The translations under genes and the position numbers were made by a program. This document shows, piece by piece, positions 23,310 to 33,412 of a DNA stretch of 64,000 bases; the stretch's first letter is position 1, and every line of letters starts with the position of its first letter. Below the pieces are notes generated by a model that ran no database searches, was not told where the DNA came from, and saw only the letters and a program-made list of their open reading frames with translations. The DNA lies in the NCBI GenBank assembly GCA_016193395.1, contig JACPSH010000047.1, forward strand, positions 1-64,000. The letters run 5' to 3'. Source of the stretch: Gammaproteobacteria bacterium. Its GTDB lineage: Bacteria; Pseudomonadota; Gammaproteobacteria; Eutrophobiales; Eutrophobiaceae.

Positions 23310-23933
23310 TCAGGAGCGCCGCAGTTCCTCGCCGGCCCGGAAAACGGCAATGATCTTGTGCATGAATTTTATCTCCCTTTCCCTGATGCTTTTTCTGCTT
23401 CTGTTTCCCGAGACGTTCTCGACAATCACGCGGCCCTGATGTTTGTTGATGTAGGTGTGAATGCTCGGGGGTCCGGAACGCCGGTGAATTACCACTTCGT
23501 CACCGGCGAGCGGTTCTTCACCAGGATCGATCAGTATCGTCTCACCCGCGAACATGCGTGGTGAATACGCGTCATTCGTGATTGGCATCGCGTAACAGTT
23601 TCGCGCGGGCGTTGGAACACGCAGGAGGCGGGCCTGCCGCGATCCCCGCCCGGGGCCACTGTCACCGACGACGGGCACGAGGTGATCCCGTTTACCATAA
23701 TCCGCCGCCTGTTCCTGCACGGCATTGGAACCATTGTCATGCAGCAGCCACGCCGGGGCGACCTGCAGGGCCCGTGCGATTTCGGCAAGCTGCTTGAGCG
23801 ATGGCCGGCGTCTGCCGGACAGATAATGACCCACCGCGCCACGCGTGCATCCCAGTCTGTCGGCCAGGGCCTGATGGGAAATCCCACCGGCGCGCATCTG
23901 CGCCCGGGCCCGGTCAATCCAGGTCTCGTTCAT
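23310..23933 (-). CDS. CI-like XRE-family repressor with degenerate S24-like C-terminus
   Basis: HTH ISHQALADRLGCTRGAVGHYLSGRRRPSL; NDAYSPRMFAGETILIDPGEEPLAGDEVVIH resembles S24 but lacks the DSM serine. Confidence 0.85.
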   Translation of the reverse strand: MNETWIDRARAQMRAGGISHQALADRLGCTRGAVGHYLSGRRRPSLKQLAEIARALQVAPAWLLHDNGSNAVQEQAADYGKRDHLVPVVGDSGPGRGSRQARLLRVPTPARNCYAMPITNDAYSPRMFAGETILIDPGEEPLAGDEVVIHRRSGPPSIHTYINKHQGRVIVENVSGNRSRKSIREREIKFMHKIIAVFRAGEELRRS

Positions 23934-23942
23934 CGTCGAAAT

Positions 23943-23957
23943 GATACGCAGCGTATC
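23943..23957. promoter_or_regulatory. Operator palindrome O1
   Basis: GATACGCAGCGTATC between divergent CI-like and Cro-like genes. Confidence 0.8.
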
Positions 23958-23969
23958 GGATTGCGTGAC

Positions 23970-23984
23970 GATACATTATGTATC
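23970..23984. promoter_or_regulatory. Operator palindrome O2
   Basis: GATACATTATGTATC. Confidence 0.8.
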
Positions 23985-23989
23985 ATTAT

Positions 23990-24017
23990 TTGACAAGGTA
24001 GATACAGAACGTATCAT
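23990..24017 (+). promoter_or_regulatory. Sigma70-type rightward promoter of the Cro-like/GGDEF operon
   Basis: TTGACA (23990-23995), 16-bp spacer, TATCAT (24012-24017); overlaps operator O3. Confidence 0.7.
24001..24015. promoter_or_regulatory. Operator palindrome O3
   Basis: GATACAGAACGTATC, overlapping the -10 of the rightward promoter. Confidence 0.8.
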
Positions 24018-24041
24018 TTCGTCCAGTCACCGAGTGGTGTT

Positions 24042-24278
24042 TTGGATGACGTGCTGCTGCGTGAATTCATAGTCTCTTTCCCCAGAAGCAAGCGCGCCGA
24101 GGTCCGCCGGAAAATCGCGGAGGTGCATGGCGTATCGGAAGTCACCGTACGGGCATGGGCCAACGGCAACCGAAATCACCCCTATCGGTTATCTGCAATC
24201 CAGGCGACGGAGTCGTTGACCGGGGGGAAAGTCACACGGCATGACTTGAGGCCGGATATCTTCGGAGCCCGCGCTTGA
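24042..24278 (+). CDS. Cro-like/YdaS-like HTH regulator
   Basis: 78 aa; RRKIAEVHGVSEVTVRAWANGNRNHP HTH; TTG start; divergent from the CI-like gene. Confidence 0.65.
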   Translation: MDDVLLREFIVSFPRSKRAEVRRKIAEVHGVSEVTVRAWANGNRNHPYRLSAIQATESLTGGKVTRHDLRPDIFGARA

Positions 24279-25291
24279 AGCCGCGTGTGGCAAACCGCGG
24301 CTTGGGAACCGGCTCAACCCTTCGCCGCCCGAGCGATTTTCGTTCGATTGGCAATTCGGGTCAGACGTTGCAGTCCGGGCAGCACCGCCCTTCGGCGTGG
24401 CGCTCATGCGCGGGTGGGCAAGCCGGAATCACTGCCTTCTGTGCCGTGTACTGCGCAGCCATAAGTTTCTTCTCTCCTTATGCGGCCGCGGTGTCCCTGA
24501 TCCTGTGGCTCTACTGCAGGACCGGACAACCCACGGCTGGCTGCGCGATCCCGAGTCTGATGGTGAGCTACCTGTATCTCATTTATGCGTTTGCACGCAA
24601 GAATCCGGCCACTGCGTGGTTCGAGCTCTCGTTGCTCGCCGCGCTCAACGGCTTCGCGTTGCGCACCAGGCTGTCCTGCGATGCGTTGGCCGGCGCGCTC
24701 GCGCTGCGCAACGCGACACTGGAGAAGCTGGCAGCGATCGATGAATTGACGGCGCTGTACTGCAGGCGGCAGATCTTTGACCTTGGGCACAGGGAATTCA
24801 GCCGCTGCAGTCGCGGCGGCGAGCCGCTGTGCGTGCTGTTGCTGGATGTGGATCGTTTCAAGGATATCAACGACCGGCTCGGGCATGCGGGAGGCGACAG
24901 GACCCTGCAGAATCTCGGTGAAATCCTGCGCGACAGCCTGCGTACGCAGGATCTGGTCGGCCGTTACGGAGCAGACGTGTTTCTGGCGCTGTTGCCGGAT
25001 ACGGGACTGGCCGGAGCGGAATTAACGGCGGACCGGCTTCGCCGCGCTATCAATTCGCGTCCAATTATCCATGATTCCAGAAAGATCACTCTGACAGTCA
25101 GCATGGGTATTGCCGTCCTAGATTCGCAGATCGAAGACTTTCAGGGCCTGGTGCATCGAGCCGACGTCGCGCTCTATGAAGCAAAGCGTCGTGGAGGAGA
25201 TCAGTTCCGTTCCTGGTTCTCCCTCGATGATCACCGGAGCGCGCGGGATAGGCGCTTAGGGAACCTCCGAGCAAGTTCAGAGCTTCCTTAG
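24275..25291 (+). CDS. Membrane protein with degenerate GGDEF domain
   Basis: Hydrophobic N-terminal segments, DELTALYCRRQIF, DVDRFKDINDRLGHAGGD, RTQDLVGRYGADVF (GADVF for GGDEF), ADVALYEAKRRGGD; TTG start overlaps previous stop. Confidence 0.88.
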   Translation: MKPRVANRGLGTGSTLRRPSDFRSIGNSGQTLQSGQHRPSAWRSCAGGQAGITAFCAVYCAAISFFSPYAAAVSLILWLYCRTGQPTAGCAIPSLMVSYLYLIYAFARKNPATAWFELSLLAALNGFALRTRLSCDALAGALALRNATLEKLAAIDELTALYCRRQIFDLGHREFSRCSRGGEPLCVLLLDVDRFKDINDRLGHAGGDRTLQNLGEILRDSLRTQDLVGRYGADVFLALLPDTGLAGAELTADRLRRAINSRPIIHDSRKITLTVSMGIAVLDSQIEDFQGLVHRADVALYEAKRRGGDQFRSWFSLDDHRSARDRRLGNLRASSELP

Positions 25292-25299
25292 CAAAACGT

Positions 25300-26331
25300 T
25301 CAGGCGGCTTCCTTCTCCAGCGCCTCGGTGTACTTGCCCTCGCACGCCAGGCTGTTGCAGTGTTCCCGGTGCAGCAGCGCGCGTTGCGCCCTCTCGACGT
25401 TTTCCGCCTTGCCGCCCCATGCCTTGAGACAGGGGTCCTGCAGGGCGCGCCCATAGGAGAAACTCAGCGGCCAGGGCAGTTGCGGGTACATCGCGTTCAT
25501 CGTGTTCAGGTGGGCCGTCGCGAGTAACGCGCTCTGTCCCCCGGAGAGAAATACAATTCCCGGAATGGCGGCCGGCACGCCGCTTCGCAGGCACTTCACG
25601 GTCAGATCGGCGACCTGCTGCACGCCGGCCTGGGTGGGGCACTTCTTGCCCGATACGACCATGTTGACCTTGAGCACGGTGTGCTCGAGCGCGACGCGTT
25701 GCCGGTACAGTTCGTGGAACACGATCTTCAGGGTCCGCTCGGTCGCGTCAAAGCACACCTCGGCGGTATTGTCCCCGTCCATCAGCACTTCCGGCTCGAC
25801 CACGGGCACCAGGCCCGCTTCCTGACACAGCCCGGCGTAGCGCGCGAGCGTGTGCGCATTCGCCTCTATGCAGCCGCTGCTCGGGATCCCTGTACCGATG
25901 GTGATGACCGCGCGCCACTTCGCGAACGATGCCCCCATGCCGCGGTACTCCGTCAGCCTCTCGCGCAGTCCATCCAGCCCTTCGCTAACCACTTCACCAG
26001 GGTGGCCGGGCAGGGCCTTGATGCCCTTGTCCACTTTGATCCCGGTCAGGATTCCCTGAGCGGCCAGGACCTTGGGAAACGGCACGCCGGCGGCCGTCGA
26101 CTGATGCAGGGTCTCCTCGAACAGGATCATGCCACTGATGAACTTGCCGCCGCCCGGGGCGGTGATCAGGAGGTCGCGGTAGGCACGCCGGTTCCCCTCG
26201 GTCGATTCGACGCCGATGGAGTCGAATCGCTTCTTGATGGTGGGCATGCTTTCGTCGATGGCGAGGATCCCCTTGCCCGGCGCCACCATGGCGCGGGCGG
26301 TCTGCTCGAGTTGCTGCGTAAACTGGTTCAT
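25300..26331 (-). CDS. Class I fructose-bisphosphate aldolase
   Basis: KGILAIDESMPTIKKRFDSIGVESTEGNRRAYRDLL, LEHTVLKVNMVVSGKKCP, SFSYGRALQDPCLKAWGGK. Confidence 0.93.
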   Translation of the reverse strand: MNQFTQQLEQTARAMVAPGKGILAIDESMPTIKKRFDSIGVESTEGNRRAYRDLLITAPGGGKFISGMILFEETLHQSTAAGVPFPKVLAAQGILTGIKVDKGIKALPGHPGEVVSEGLDGLRERLTEYRGMGASFAKWRAVITIGTGIPSSGCIEANAHTLARYAGLCQEAGLVPVVEPEVLMDGDNTAEVCFDATERTLKIVFHELYRQRVALEHTVLKVNMVVSGKKCPTQAGVQQVADLTVKCLRSGVPAAIPGIVFLSGGQSALLATAHLNTMNAMYPQLPWPLSFSYGRALQDPCLKAWGGKAENVERAQRALLHREHCNSLACEGKYTEALEKEAA

Positions 26332-26447
26332 GTTGCCTCTCCGGAAGAATGACCGTGATTTTAGCGAATTGCCATGCCCGCAGGGCGGCCCGCGACTGGT
26401 CCGCCGCGCCCGTCCTTGATTCAGGTCATCTCCGGCATCGCGGCCCA

Positions 26448-26581
26448 GCTGGATTCATGCACGTGTGCCGAACGGGCGGGTGACATCGGGTCACCGCTCT
26501 TCGCGCGCAGCGCCAGCGAGCACGAAGACGGTACCCGATGGCAGGACCCGCCCGCCGAAGGACGCGCAGGTGAAGCCGGCC
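26448..26581. repeat. Dispersed palindromic repeat, copy R4
   Basis: GCTGGATTCATGC...GGTGAAGCCGGCC; core GATGGCAGGACCCGCCCG; near-identical to R2. Confidence 0.82.
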
Positions 26582-26721
26582 AGATTCATGTGGGCATCTT
26601 GCCGGACGGGTCCTGTCGCCGGGCACCCCTGTCCGTGCTCGCTCGGTCCCCTCACTTGCGCGCGGAGCAGGGGCGTGCCCGGCGCCACCCGTCCGTTTGG
26701 CGTTTGCGTGTGAATCCGGCC
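26578..26721. repeat. Dispersed palindromic repeat, copy R5, inverted and sharing an end with R4
   Basis: GGCCAGATTCATG...TGAATCCGGCC; core in reverse orientation, CGGACGGGTCCTGTCGCC. Confidence 0.8.
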
Positions 26722-26742
26722 GGGTCATCACCAGAGGGCTGA

Positions 26743-28164
26743 CTAGGCCACCTGCACGATCTTCATGTTGTTCGTGCCGCCGCGGCGGCCGCTGAGGTCA
26801 CCCTTCGTGATGATGACAAAATCGCCTCGTTCCACGATGTTCCGCCGCCGCAATTCCGCGATGATCTCGTTGTTCGCTTCCAGCGGATCGGTGTGCGTGA
26901 TGTCGAAATGGATGGGATAGACGCCGCGGAACAGCCGTACCTTGCGCATGGTCGCCACGTGGCGGGTGAAGGCGAATACCGGAATGCCGGTGCTGATGCG
27001 CGACATCCACAGCGGTGTCGAACCGGTTTCGGTGAGGGCCGCGATGGCCCTGGCGCCGATGTGGTTGGCGGCGTACATGGTCGACATCGCTATTGCCTCG
27101 TCGATGCGCTCGAAGCGCTGGTTGATGCGGTGGTCGGAGACGCGCGTGATGCGCTGTTTCTCCGTTTCCTCGCAGATGCGCGCCATGGCGGCGACCGTCT
27201 GAACGGGGAACATGCCGATGCTGGTTTCCGCGGAGAGCATCACCGCGTCCGTGCCTTCGATCACGGCGTTGGCGACGTCGAATACCTCGGCGCGCAGCGG
27301 GATCTGGTTGTCGATCATGGACTCCATCATCTGCGTCGCGGTGATCACGGCGCGGTCCATGTCGCCGGCCAGCTTGATGAGGCGCTTCTGCACCGGCGGC
27401 AGCGAGGCGTCGCCGATTTCGACCCCCAGGTCGCCGCGGGCGATCATAATCGCGTCCGACAACTCTATGATCTGATCGGCATTGTTCAGGGCCTCGGCCC
27501 GCTCCAGCTTGGCAATGATCCCGGCATGGCTGCCCGCGTCCTTGAGCGCCTTGCGCGCCTCCAGGATATCCGCCGGTCCACGCACGAACGATACCGCGAA
27601 ATAGTCGGCGCCCGTCTTCACGCCGTGTGCAAGGTCCGCGCGATCCTTGTCCGTCAAGGCGCCGGCGGAGAGTCCGCCGCCCTGCAGGTTGACCCCCTTC
27701 TTGCTGGACAGCTCGCCGCCGAGCAGCACCTTGCAATGGACTTCGTTACCCGAGACATCGCTCACCTCCAGCATGATGCGGCCATCGTCGAGCATCAGCT
27801 TGTCGCCCGCCTTCACTTCCCGTGCGAGGTGCTGGTAGGTGACGCCTACGTGCCGGTCGTCGCCGGCGTCGTCCGCCAGACCCGAATCCAGCGTGAAGCG
27901 CTGCCCCTCTTCGAGGTGGATCCGCCCGCCCTCGAAGCGCTGTAGGCGGATCTTCGGCCCCTGCAAATCAGCAATAATCCCCACTTCCAGCCGGCGCGCC
28001 GCCGTTGCCGTGCGGATCTCGCGCACGCGCCGCTCGTGGTCCTCGTGGGTCTGGTGGGAATAATTGACGCGGAACAGGTCCACGTCCGCATCGACCAGCC
28101 TGGCAAGGACGTCCGGCTTGTCGGTCGCCGGCCCGAGCGTAGCGATGATCTTCGTCCGCCGCAT
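26743..28164 (-). CDS. pyk: Pyruvate kinase
   Basis: MRRTKIIATLGPATDKPDVL, IIAKLERAEALNN, IMIARGDLGVEIG, TATQMMESMIDN. Confidence 0.96.
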   Translation of the reverse strand: MRRTKIIATLGPATDKPDVLARLVDADVDLFRVNYSHQTHEDHERRVREIRTATAARRLEVGIIADLQGPKIRLQRFEGGRIHLEEGQRFTLDSGLADDAGDDRHVGVTYQHLAREVKAGDKLMLDDGRIMLEVSDVSGNEVHCKVLLGGELSSKKGVNLQGGGLSAGALTDKDRADLAHGVKTGADYFAVSFVRGPADILEARKALKDAGSHAGIIAKLERAEALNNADQIIELSDAIMIARGDLGVEIGDASLPPVQKRLIKLAGDMDRAVITATQMMESMIDNQIPLRAEVFDVANAVIEGTDAVMLSAETSIGMFPVQTVAAMARICEETEKQRITRVSDHRINQRFERIDEAIAMSTMYAANHIGARAIAALTETGSTPLWMSRISTGIPVFAFTRHVATMRKVRLFRGVYPIHFDITHTDPLEANNEIIAELRRRNIVERGDFVIITKGDLSGRRGGTNNMKIVQVA

Positions 28165-28242
28165 CAGTTCGACGCAGCTTGCGCGGTTTGAGTGGCCATG
28201 CGAGGTAGGAACCGGCAGGATCCCATGGCATGGATGTCATGG

Positions 28243-28341
28243 CATTTTTCGGTGGCCGCGGCCACCGAAAAATGGTGCAAGGCAAAAACCGCGCCTTTTG
28301 CCTTGCGAGCCGGAAAAGCCACAGGGAAGTGCTTTTCCGGC
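28243..28341. repeat. Three back-to-back perfect hairpins between pgk and pyk
   Basis: 32-bp perfect palindrome CATTTTTCGGTGGCCGCGGCCACCGAAAAATG (28243-28274); GCAAGGCAAAA/TTTTGCCTTGC (28277-28306); GCCGGAAAAGC/GCTTTTCCGGC (28309-28341). Confidence 0.9.
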
Positions 28342-28345
28342 ATGT

Positions 28346-29557
28346 TCAATACTCCTCTTCTGCGGCCTTGGTCGCGCGCGCCGATTCCTCAAGCATGGCA
28401 ATGGCAGGCAGGGTCTGGCCCTCCAGGAATTCCAGAAAGGCGCCGCCCCCGGTGGAAAGGTAGGAGATCCGGTCCGAGATGCCGAAACGCGTGACCGCCG
28501 CCAGCGTGTCGCCTCCCCCGGCGATGGAAAAGGCACGGCTTGCGGCAATGCCCTCCGCGATGGCGCGTGTGCCCGCGCTGAACGCCTCGATCTCGAAGAC
28601 TCCGACCGGGCCGTTCCAGACGATGGTGGCCGCTTCCGCGAGCAGGCTCCGATACGCCTCGACGGTGCGCGGCCCGATGTCCACGATCAAATCGCCTGCA
28701 GCGACCCCGTCCGACTGCACCACCCGCGCTTTTGCACCATCACTGATCTCCGCTGCGCAGACCAGGTCAACGGGCATGGGAATCGATTTCCCCTGTGCGT
28801 TCGCACGCTCCAGGATCGCCGCGGCTTTGCCGAGCAACCCTTCCTCGTGCAGCGAGCCGCCGATCGGGAACCCTGCGGCCTTGAGAAAGGTATTCGCAAT
28901 CCCGCCGCCGACGATGAGCTTGTCGACCTTGCGCAGCAGGTTTTCGAGCAGTGCGAGCTTGGTGGAGACCTTCGCGCCGCCGACGACCGCGACCAGCGGC
29001 CGGGCCGGCTGTTCCAGCACACGGCCGAGCGCTTCCATTTCGGCGACGAGCAACGGTCCGGCACAGGAGGTCGGGGCATATTTGGCGATGCCGTGCGTGG
29101 AAGCCTGCGCCCGGTGCGCCGTGGCGAATGCGTCGTTGACATAGATGTCGCACAACCGCGCCATCTTGCGCGCGAGGTCATCGTCGTTTCCCTTCTCGCC
29201 TTTCAGAAAACGCACGTTTTCGAGCAATACGACCTGCCCCGGCTTGACTTCCACGCCGTTCAGCCAGTCCACAACGAGCGGGACGGACTGCCTGAGCAGC
29301 TTCCCGAGGTGATCCGCCACGGGCCCCAGGCTGTATTTCGGATCCGGCTCGCCCTCTTTGGGCCTGCCTAGGTGGGAGCAAAGAATAATGGCGGCGCCGG
29401 ATTCCCGGAGCTGGTGAATCGTGGGCAGCGTGGCGCGGATGCGCGTGTCGTCGGCCACGCGTCCGTCCTGCAGCGGGACGTTGAAATCCACGCGCACGAG
29501 CACGCGCTTCCCGCGTGGATCCACATCGGCCAGGGTCAGGAACCGGGCAGTGGTCAT
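28346..29557 (-). CDS. pgk: Phosphoglycerate kinase
   Basis: [52 protein letters not shown]. Confidence 0.96.
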   Translation of the reverse strand: MTTARFLTLADVDPRGKRVLVRVDFNVPLQDGRVADDTRIRATLPTIHQLRESGAAIILCSHLGRPKEGEPDPKYSLGPVADHLGKLLRQSVPLVVDWLNGVEVKPGQVVLLENVRFLKGEKGNDDDLARKMARLCDIYVNDAFATAHRAQASTHGIAKYAPTSCAGPLLVAEMEALGRVLEQPARPLVAVVGGAKVSTKLALLENLLRKVDKLIVGGGIANTFLKAAGFPIGGSLHEEGLLGKAAAILERANAQGKSIPMPVDLVCAAEISDGAKARVVQSDGVAAGDLIVDIGPRTVEAYRSLLAEAATIVWNGPVGVFEIEAFSAGTRAIAEGIAASRAFSIAGGGDTLAAVTRFGISDRISYLSTGGGAFLEFLEGQTLPAIAMLEESARATKAAEEEY

Positions 29558-29578
29558 GATAGAGGCTCGGTCAACGGC

Positions 29579-30592
29579 TTACCCGGCATTCATCAGGGCG
29601 ATCGTCGTATCCAGCATGCGGTTGGAGAAGCCCCATTCGTTGTCGTACCAGGCAATGACCTTCACCAGCCGTCCGCCGATGACCTTGGTCAGCGAGGCGT
29701 CGTAGACGGCGGACGCGGGGTTGTGGTTGAAGTCGACGGACACGAGTGGCTCGTCGTTGTAGACCAGGATCCCGCGCATCGCGCCGTTCGCCGCCCCCTT
29801 CATCAGGCCGTCGATCTCTTTGTGGGAGGTGTCGCGCGCGGCCGTGAAGGTCAGATCGACGACGGAAACATTGATGGTGGGGACGCGCATGGCGAAGCCG
29901 TCCAGCTTTCCCTCCAATTCGGGCATGACCAGCCCCATGGCGGCGGCGGCCCCGGTCTTGGTCGGGATCATGGACATGGTGGCCGATCGCGCGCGCCGCA
30001 GGTCGGAGTGGTACACGTCGGTCAAGACCTGATCGTTGGTATAGGCATGGATCGTGGTCATGAGACCGCTGACCACGCCGATCGACTCGTGCAGCACCTT
30101 CACCACCGGTGCCAGGCAATTGGTGGTGCAGGAGGCGTTCGATATCACGGTGTGCGCCGGCTTGAGCACATGCTGGTTGACGCCGAATACGACCGTTGCG
30201 TCCATGTCCTTGCCGCCGGGCGCCGAGATGATGACCTTCTTCGCCCCGCCGTTCAGGTGCGCCCCCGCCTTGGCCTTGCTGGTGAACAGTCCGGTGCACT
30301 CGTGCACGACGTCGACGCCGAGTTCGCGCCAGGGCAGCTTGGCGGGATCGCGTTCGGCGAAGACGCGAATGCGGTTGCCATTGACGACGATGCTGTCCTT
30401 GTCGACTTCGACTGTCCCCGGGAATTTCCCGTGCGCGGTGTCGTGCCGGGTCAGGTGCGCGTTGGTCGCGGGATCGCCAAGATCGTTGATCGCGACGACG
30501 CTGACTTCCTCCGTGCGTCCGGATTCATACAGCGCACGCAGGATGTTCCTGCCGATCCGTCCGTAGCCGTTGATGCCGACTTTGATGCTCAT
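29579..30592 (-). CDS. gap: Glyceraldehyde-3-phosphate dehydrogenase
   Basis: [59 protein letters not shown] at 30592. Confidence 0.96.
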   Translation of the reverse strand: MSIKVGINGYGRIGRNILRALYESGRTEEVSVVAINDLGDPATNAHLTRHDTAHGKFPGTVEVDKDSIVVNGNRIRVFAERDPAKLPWRELGVDVVHECTGLFTSKAKAGAHLNGGAKKVIISAPGGKDMDATVVFGVNQHVLKPAHTVISNASCTTNCLAPVVKVLHESIGVVSGLMTTIHAYTNDQVLTDVYHSDLRRARSATMSMIPTKTGAAAAMGLVMPELEGKLDGFAMRVPTINVSVVDLTFTAARDTSHKEIDGLMKGAANGAMRGILVYNDEPLVSVDFNHNPASAVYDASLTKVIGGRLVKVIAWYDNEWGFSNRMLDTTIALMNAG

Positions 30593-30752
30593 GGTCAGAA
30601 CTCCATCGGTGCTGGTGCCATTTTCGATATTCACCCGGTTGCGAACACGCGGCAATCCGCAAATCGCAGGCTGAGTTCCGCCCTTGCGGGCGCGTAGCTT
30701 GGGCGACGTTGAGCTAAGCCAGGATGTCCGCGAGGCCTGAGATTACAGCGGC

Positions 30753-32756
30753 TCAGTTTCCTGCCAGAGACAATTGTACCAACTCGACGAGACGATCGGC
30801 GGTGATGCCGAAATGCCTGTACACCTCCGCTCCGGGAGCGGATGCGCCGAATGCCGGCACGCCGAGGATCCGGCCATCCAGTCCGACGTACTTGTGCCAG
30901 TAATCCGGGATCCCCGCCTCGACCGCGACGCGGCGCCGGCATGAAGGCGGCAAGACGTTATCGCGCCAGGATTGATCCTGCCGGGCGAATACGTCGGTAC
31001 TCGGCATGGAGACGAGGCGCACGCTGCGCCCGGCGTCGTTGAGTTTGCGCACCGCCTGCAGCGCGAGGCCGACTTCGGAGCCGGTGGCGAGCACGATCGC
31101 CTCCGGGTTCGCCGCGCCCTCGACGAGCACATAGCCGCCGCGGCGGATCGCATCCGATTGTTCCGCGGATCGCTCGATGCAGGGAACGCTCTGCCTGGAC
31201 AGCAACAGGCACGTAGGTCCGTCGCGCCGCTCGATCGCCGCTTTCCAGGCTACGGCCGTCTCCACGCCGTCGCAAGGTCGCCAGACGGACAGGTTCGGGA
31301 TCAGGCGCAGGCTGGAGGCCTGCTCCACGGCCTGGTGCGTGGGTCCGTCCTCGCCAAGACCTATGGAATCATGGGTGAGCACGAGGATATTGCGCACCCG
31401 CATGAGCGCCGCCATGCGCACGGCATTCCGCGCATAGTCGGAGAAAATCAGGAAGGTCCCGCCGTAGACAATGAAGCCGCCGTGCAGCGCGATGCCACTG
31501 TTGATGGCGACCATGCCGAACTCGCGCACTCCATAATATATATAGTTGCCGCCGGGGTCGTCCGCCTGCACGGCCTTCGAGCCTGACCACAGGGTAAGGT
31601 TGGAGCCGGTCAGATCCGCGGAGCCGCCGATCAGCTCCGGCAGTACCGGGCCGTAGGCATTCAGGGCGTTCTGGGACGCCTTGCGCGTCGCGGCGGTTTC
31701 CTTTCTGGCCGCCGTGTCCGACAGGGTGCGCGCACACAGCGCGTCCCAGCCGGCCGGCAGATCACCACGCTGCCGGCGTTCGAATTCGGCGGCGAGACCG
31801 GGGTACTTTGCCCGGTACATCGCAAACATTTCATTCCACTCGCGCTCAAGCGTCTGGCCGCGCTCGCGCGCGTCCCATCCCCTGTAGTGTTCCTCGGGGA
31901 TCACGAACGGGGCGTGCGGCCAGCCAAGGGTCTTGCGCGCCAGCGCCACTTCGTCCGCGCCGAGCGGCGCGCCGTGGCACACCGCATCACCCTGCTTGTT
32001 GGGTGCGCCCCAGCCGATGACGGTGCGGCAGCAGACCAGGCTCGGTCTCCGCATCTCTTCGCGCGCCTCGATCAGCGCCCGGCGCACGAGTTCCGGGTCA
32101 TGCCCATCGATTTCCCCCACGACGTGCCAGCCGTAGGATTCAAAACGCCGCGCGACGTCTTCGGTGAACCAGCCGCGCACGTCGCCGTCGATGGATACGC
32201 CGTTGCTGTCGAAGATCGCGATGAGCTTGCCGAGACGCAGGGTGCCGGCGAGCGAGCAGACCTCGTGCGAAATGCCTTCCATCAGACAGCCATCGCCCAC
32301 CGACACGTAGGTGCGGTGATCGACGATCGGGAATCCATCGCGGTTGAAGGTCGCGGCCAGGCAGCGCTCCGCGATCGCCATGCCCACGGCATTCGCCAGC
32401 CCCTGTCCCAGCGGACCGGTGGTGGTCTCGATGCCCGGCGTCGCGCCGTATTCCGGGTGCCCTGGCGTGAGCGAGTGCAATTGCCGGAAGCGCCGCAGCT
32501 CGTCCATGGGGAGGTCGTAACCGGTGAGATGGAGGATGGCGTAGAGCATCATCGAACCGTGGCCGTTCGACATGACGAAGCGGTCGCGGTCCGGCCAGCG
32601 CGGATTGCCGGGGTTGTGACGCAGAAAGTCGTTCCACAGCACCTCGGCGATGTCCGCCATTCCCATCGGCGCGCCGGGGTGCCCGGAATTGGCGAGCTGC
32701 ACGGCGTCCATGCTGAGCGCGCGCACGGCATTGGCGAGTTCACGCCTCGAAGTCAT
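30753..32756 (-). CDS. tkt: Transketolase
   Basis: [78 protein letters not shown] at 32756. Confidence 0.96.
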   Translation of the reverse strand: MTSRRELANAVRALSMDAVQLANSGHPGAPMGMADIAEVLWNDFLRHNPGNPRWPDRDRFVMSNGHGSMMLYAILHLTGYDLPMDELRRFRQLHSLTPGHPEYGATPGIETTTGPLGQGLANAVGMAIAERCLAATFNRDGFPIVDHRTYVSVGDGCLMEGISHEVCSLAGTLRLGKLIAIFDSNGVSIDGDVRGWFTEDVARRFESYGWHVVGEIDGHDPELVRRALIEAREEMRRPSLVCCRTVIGWGAPNKQGDAVCHGAPLGADEVALARKTLGWPHAPFVIPEEHYRGWDARERGQTLEREWNEMFAMYRAKYPGLAAEFERRQRGDLPAGWDALCARTLSDTAARKETAATRKASQNALNAYGPVLPELIGGSADLTGSNLTLWSGSKAVQADDPGGNYIYYGVREFGMVAINSGIALHGGFIVYGGTFLIFSDYARNAVRMAALMRVRNILVLTHDSIGLGEDGPTHQAVEQASSLRLIPNLSVWRPCDGVETAVAWKAAIERRDGPTCLLLSRQSVPCIERSAEQSDAIRRGGYVLVEGAANPEAIVLATGSEVGLALQAVRKLNDAGRSVRLVSMPSTDVFARQDQSWRDNVLPPSCRRRVAVEAGIPDYWHKYVGLDGRILGVPAFGASAPGAEVYRHFGITADRLVELVQLSLAGN

Positions 32757-32761
32757 GTTAA

Positions 32762-33319
32762 TCAATCGCGCCACTTGATCGAGCAGCCCATGCTCGGAAT
32801 CTGCTTCGCCGGCGCCTTGCCGGTTTCCGCCACCTGGCGCATCGCTTCGAAAAGCTCCCGCTGGACGTCGGGTGGACCCGGCCTCCCCGGCGAGGTCGAA
32901 TCCATCCGCCCGCGGTACTGCAGCTCGAGACCGGCGTTGAAGCCGAAAAAGTCCGGCGTGCAGACCGCCCCATACGCGCGCGCGACCGCCTGCGATTCGT
33001 CCAGCAGATACGGGAACGGGTAATGAAGTCGTTCCGCGACGCGCTTCATGTTCGCAAAGGAGTCCTCGGGGTACTTCACGAAATCGTTGGGCATGATCGC
33101 GACGCTCGTCACGCCGAGCGCGGCCAGGTCGCGCGCATCGCGCACCAGCTTGTCCTGCACGGCCTTCACGAACGGACAGTGATTGCAGATGAACATCACC
33201 AGCGTTCCGCGCGCGCCCCGGCAATCGGCGAGGCTCCAGTTCCGGTCGTCGACGCCGGGCAGGTTGAACTCGGGGGCCGGGCTGCCGAAATCGCAGCCGG
33301 GCGTTTCAGTGACGGCCAT
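32762..33319 (-). CDS. Thioredoxin-fold (redoxin/AhpC-TSA-like) protein
   Basis: [70 protein letters not shown]. Confidence 0.85.
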   Translation of the reverse strand: MAVTETPGCDFGSPAPEFNLPGVDDRNWSLADCRGARGTLVMFICNHCPFVKAVQDKLVRDARDLAALGVTSVAIMPNDFVKYPEDSFANMKRVAERLHYPFPYLLDESQAVARAYGAVCTPDFFGFNAGLELQYRGRMDSTSPGRPGPPDVQRELFEAMRQVAETGKAPAKQIPSMGCSIKWRD

Positions 33320-33412
33320 GGGTAGCGCAGCGTTCTGCAGGGAGCGGGCCGCGTCCAGGCGCCGCGCCCCGGCGCGGGCCGTGAAGGGCAAGGTTCATGC
33401 GATGAGTTTACA

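Noticed and set aside
23310-24278. Prophage
   Set aside because: Only repressor and Cro-like genes present; no integrase, replication, structural or lysis genes nearby
26426-26731. ORF similar to 11056-11355 (LRVLRRAGPAIGYRLRAR...RCARRAVTRCHPP)
   Set aside because: Peptide similarity arises from the shared R2/R4 DNA repeat read in the same frame; palindromic DNA, not a protein family
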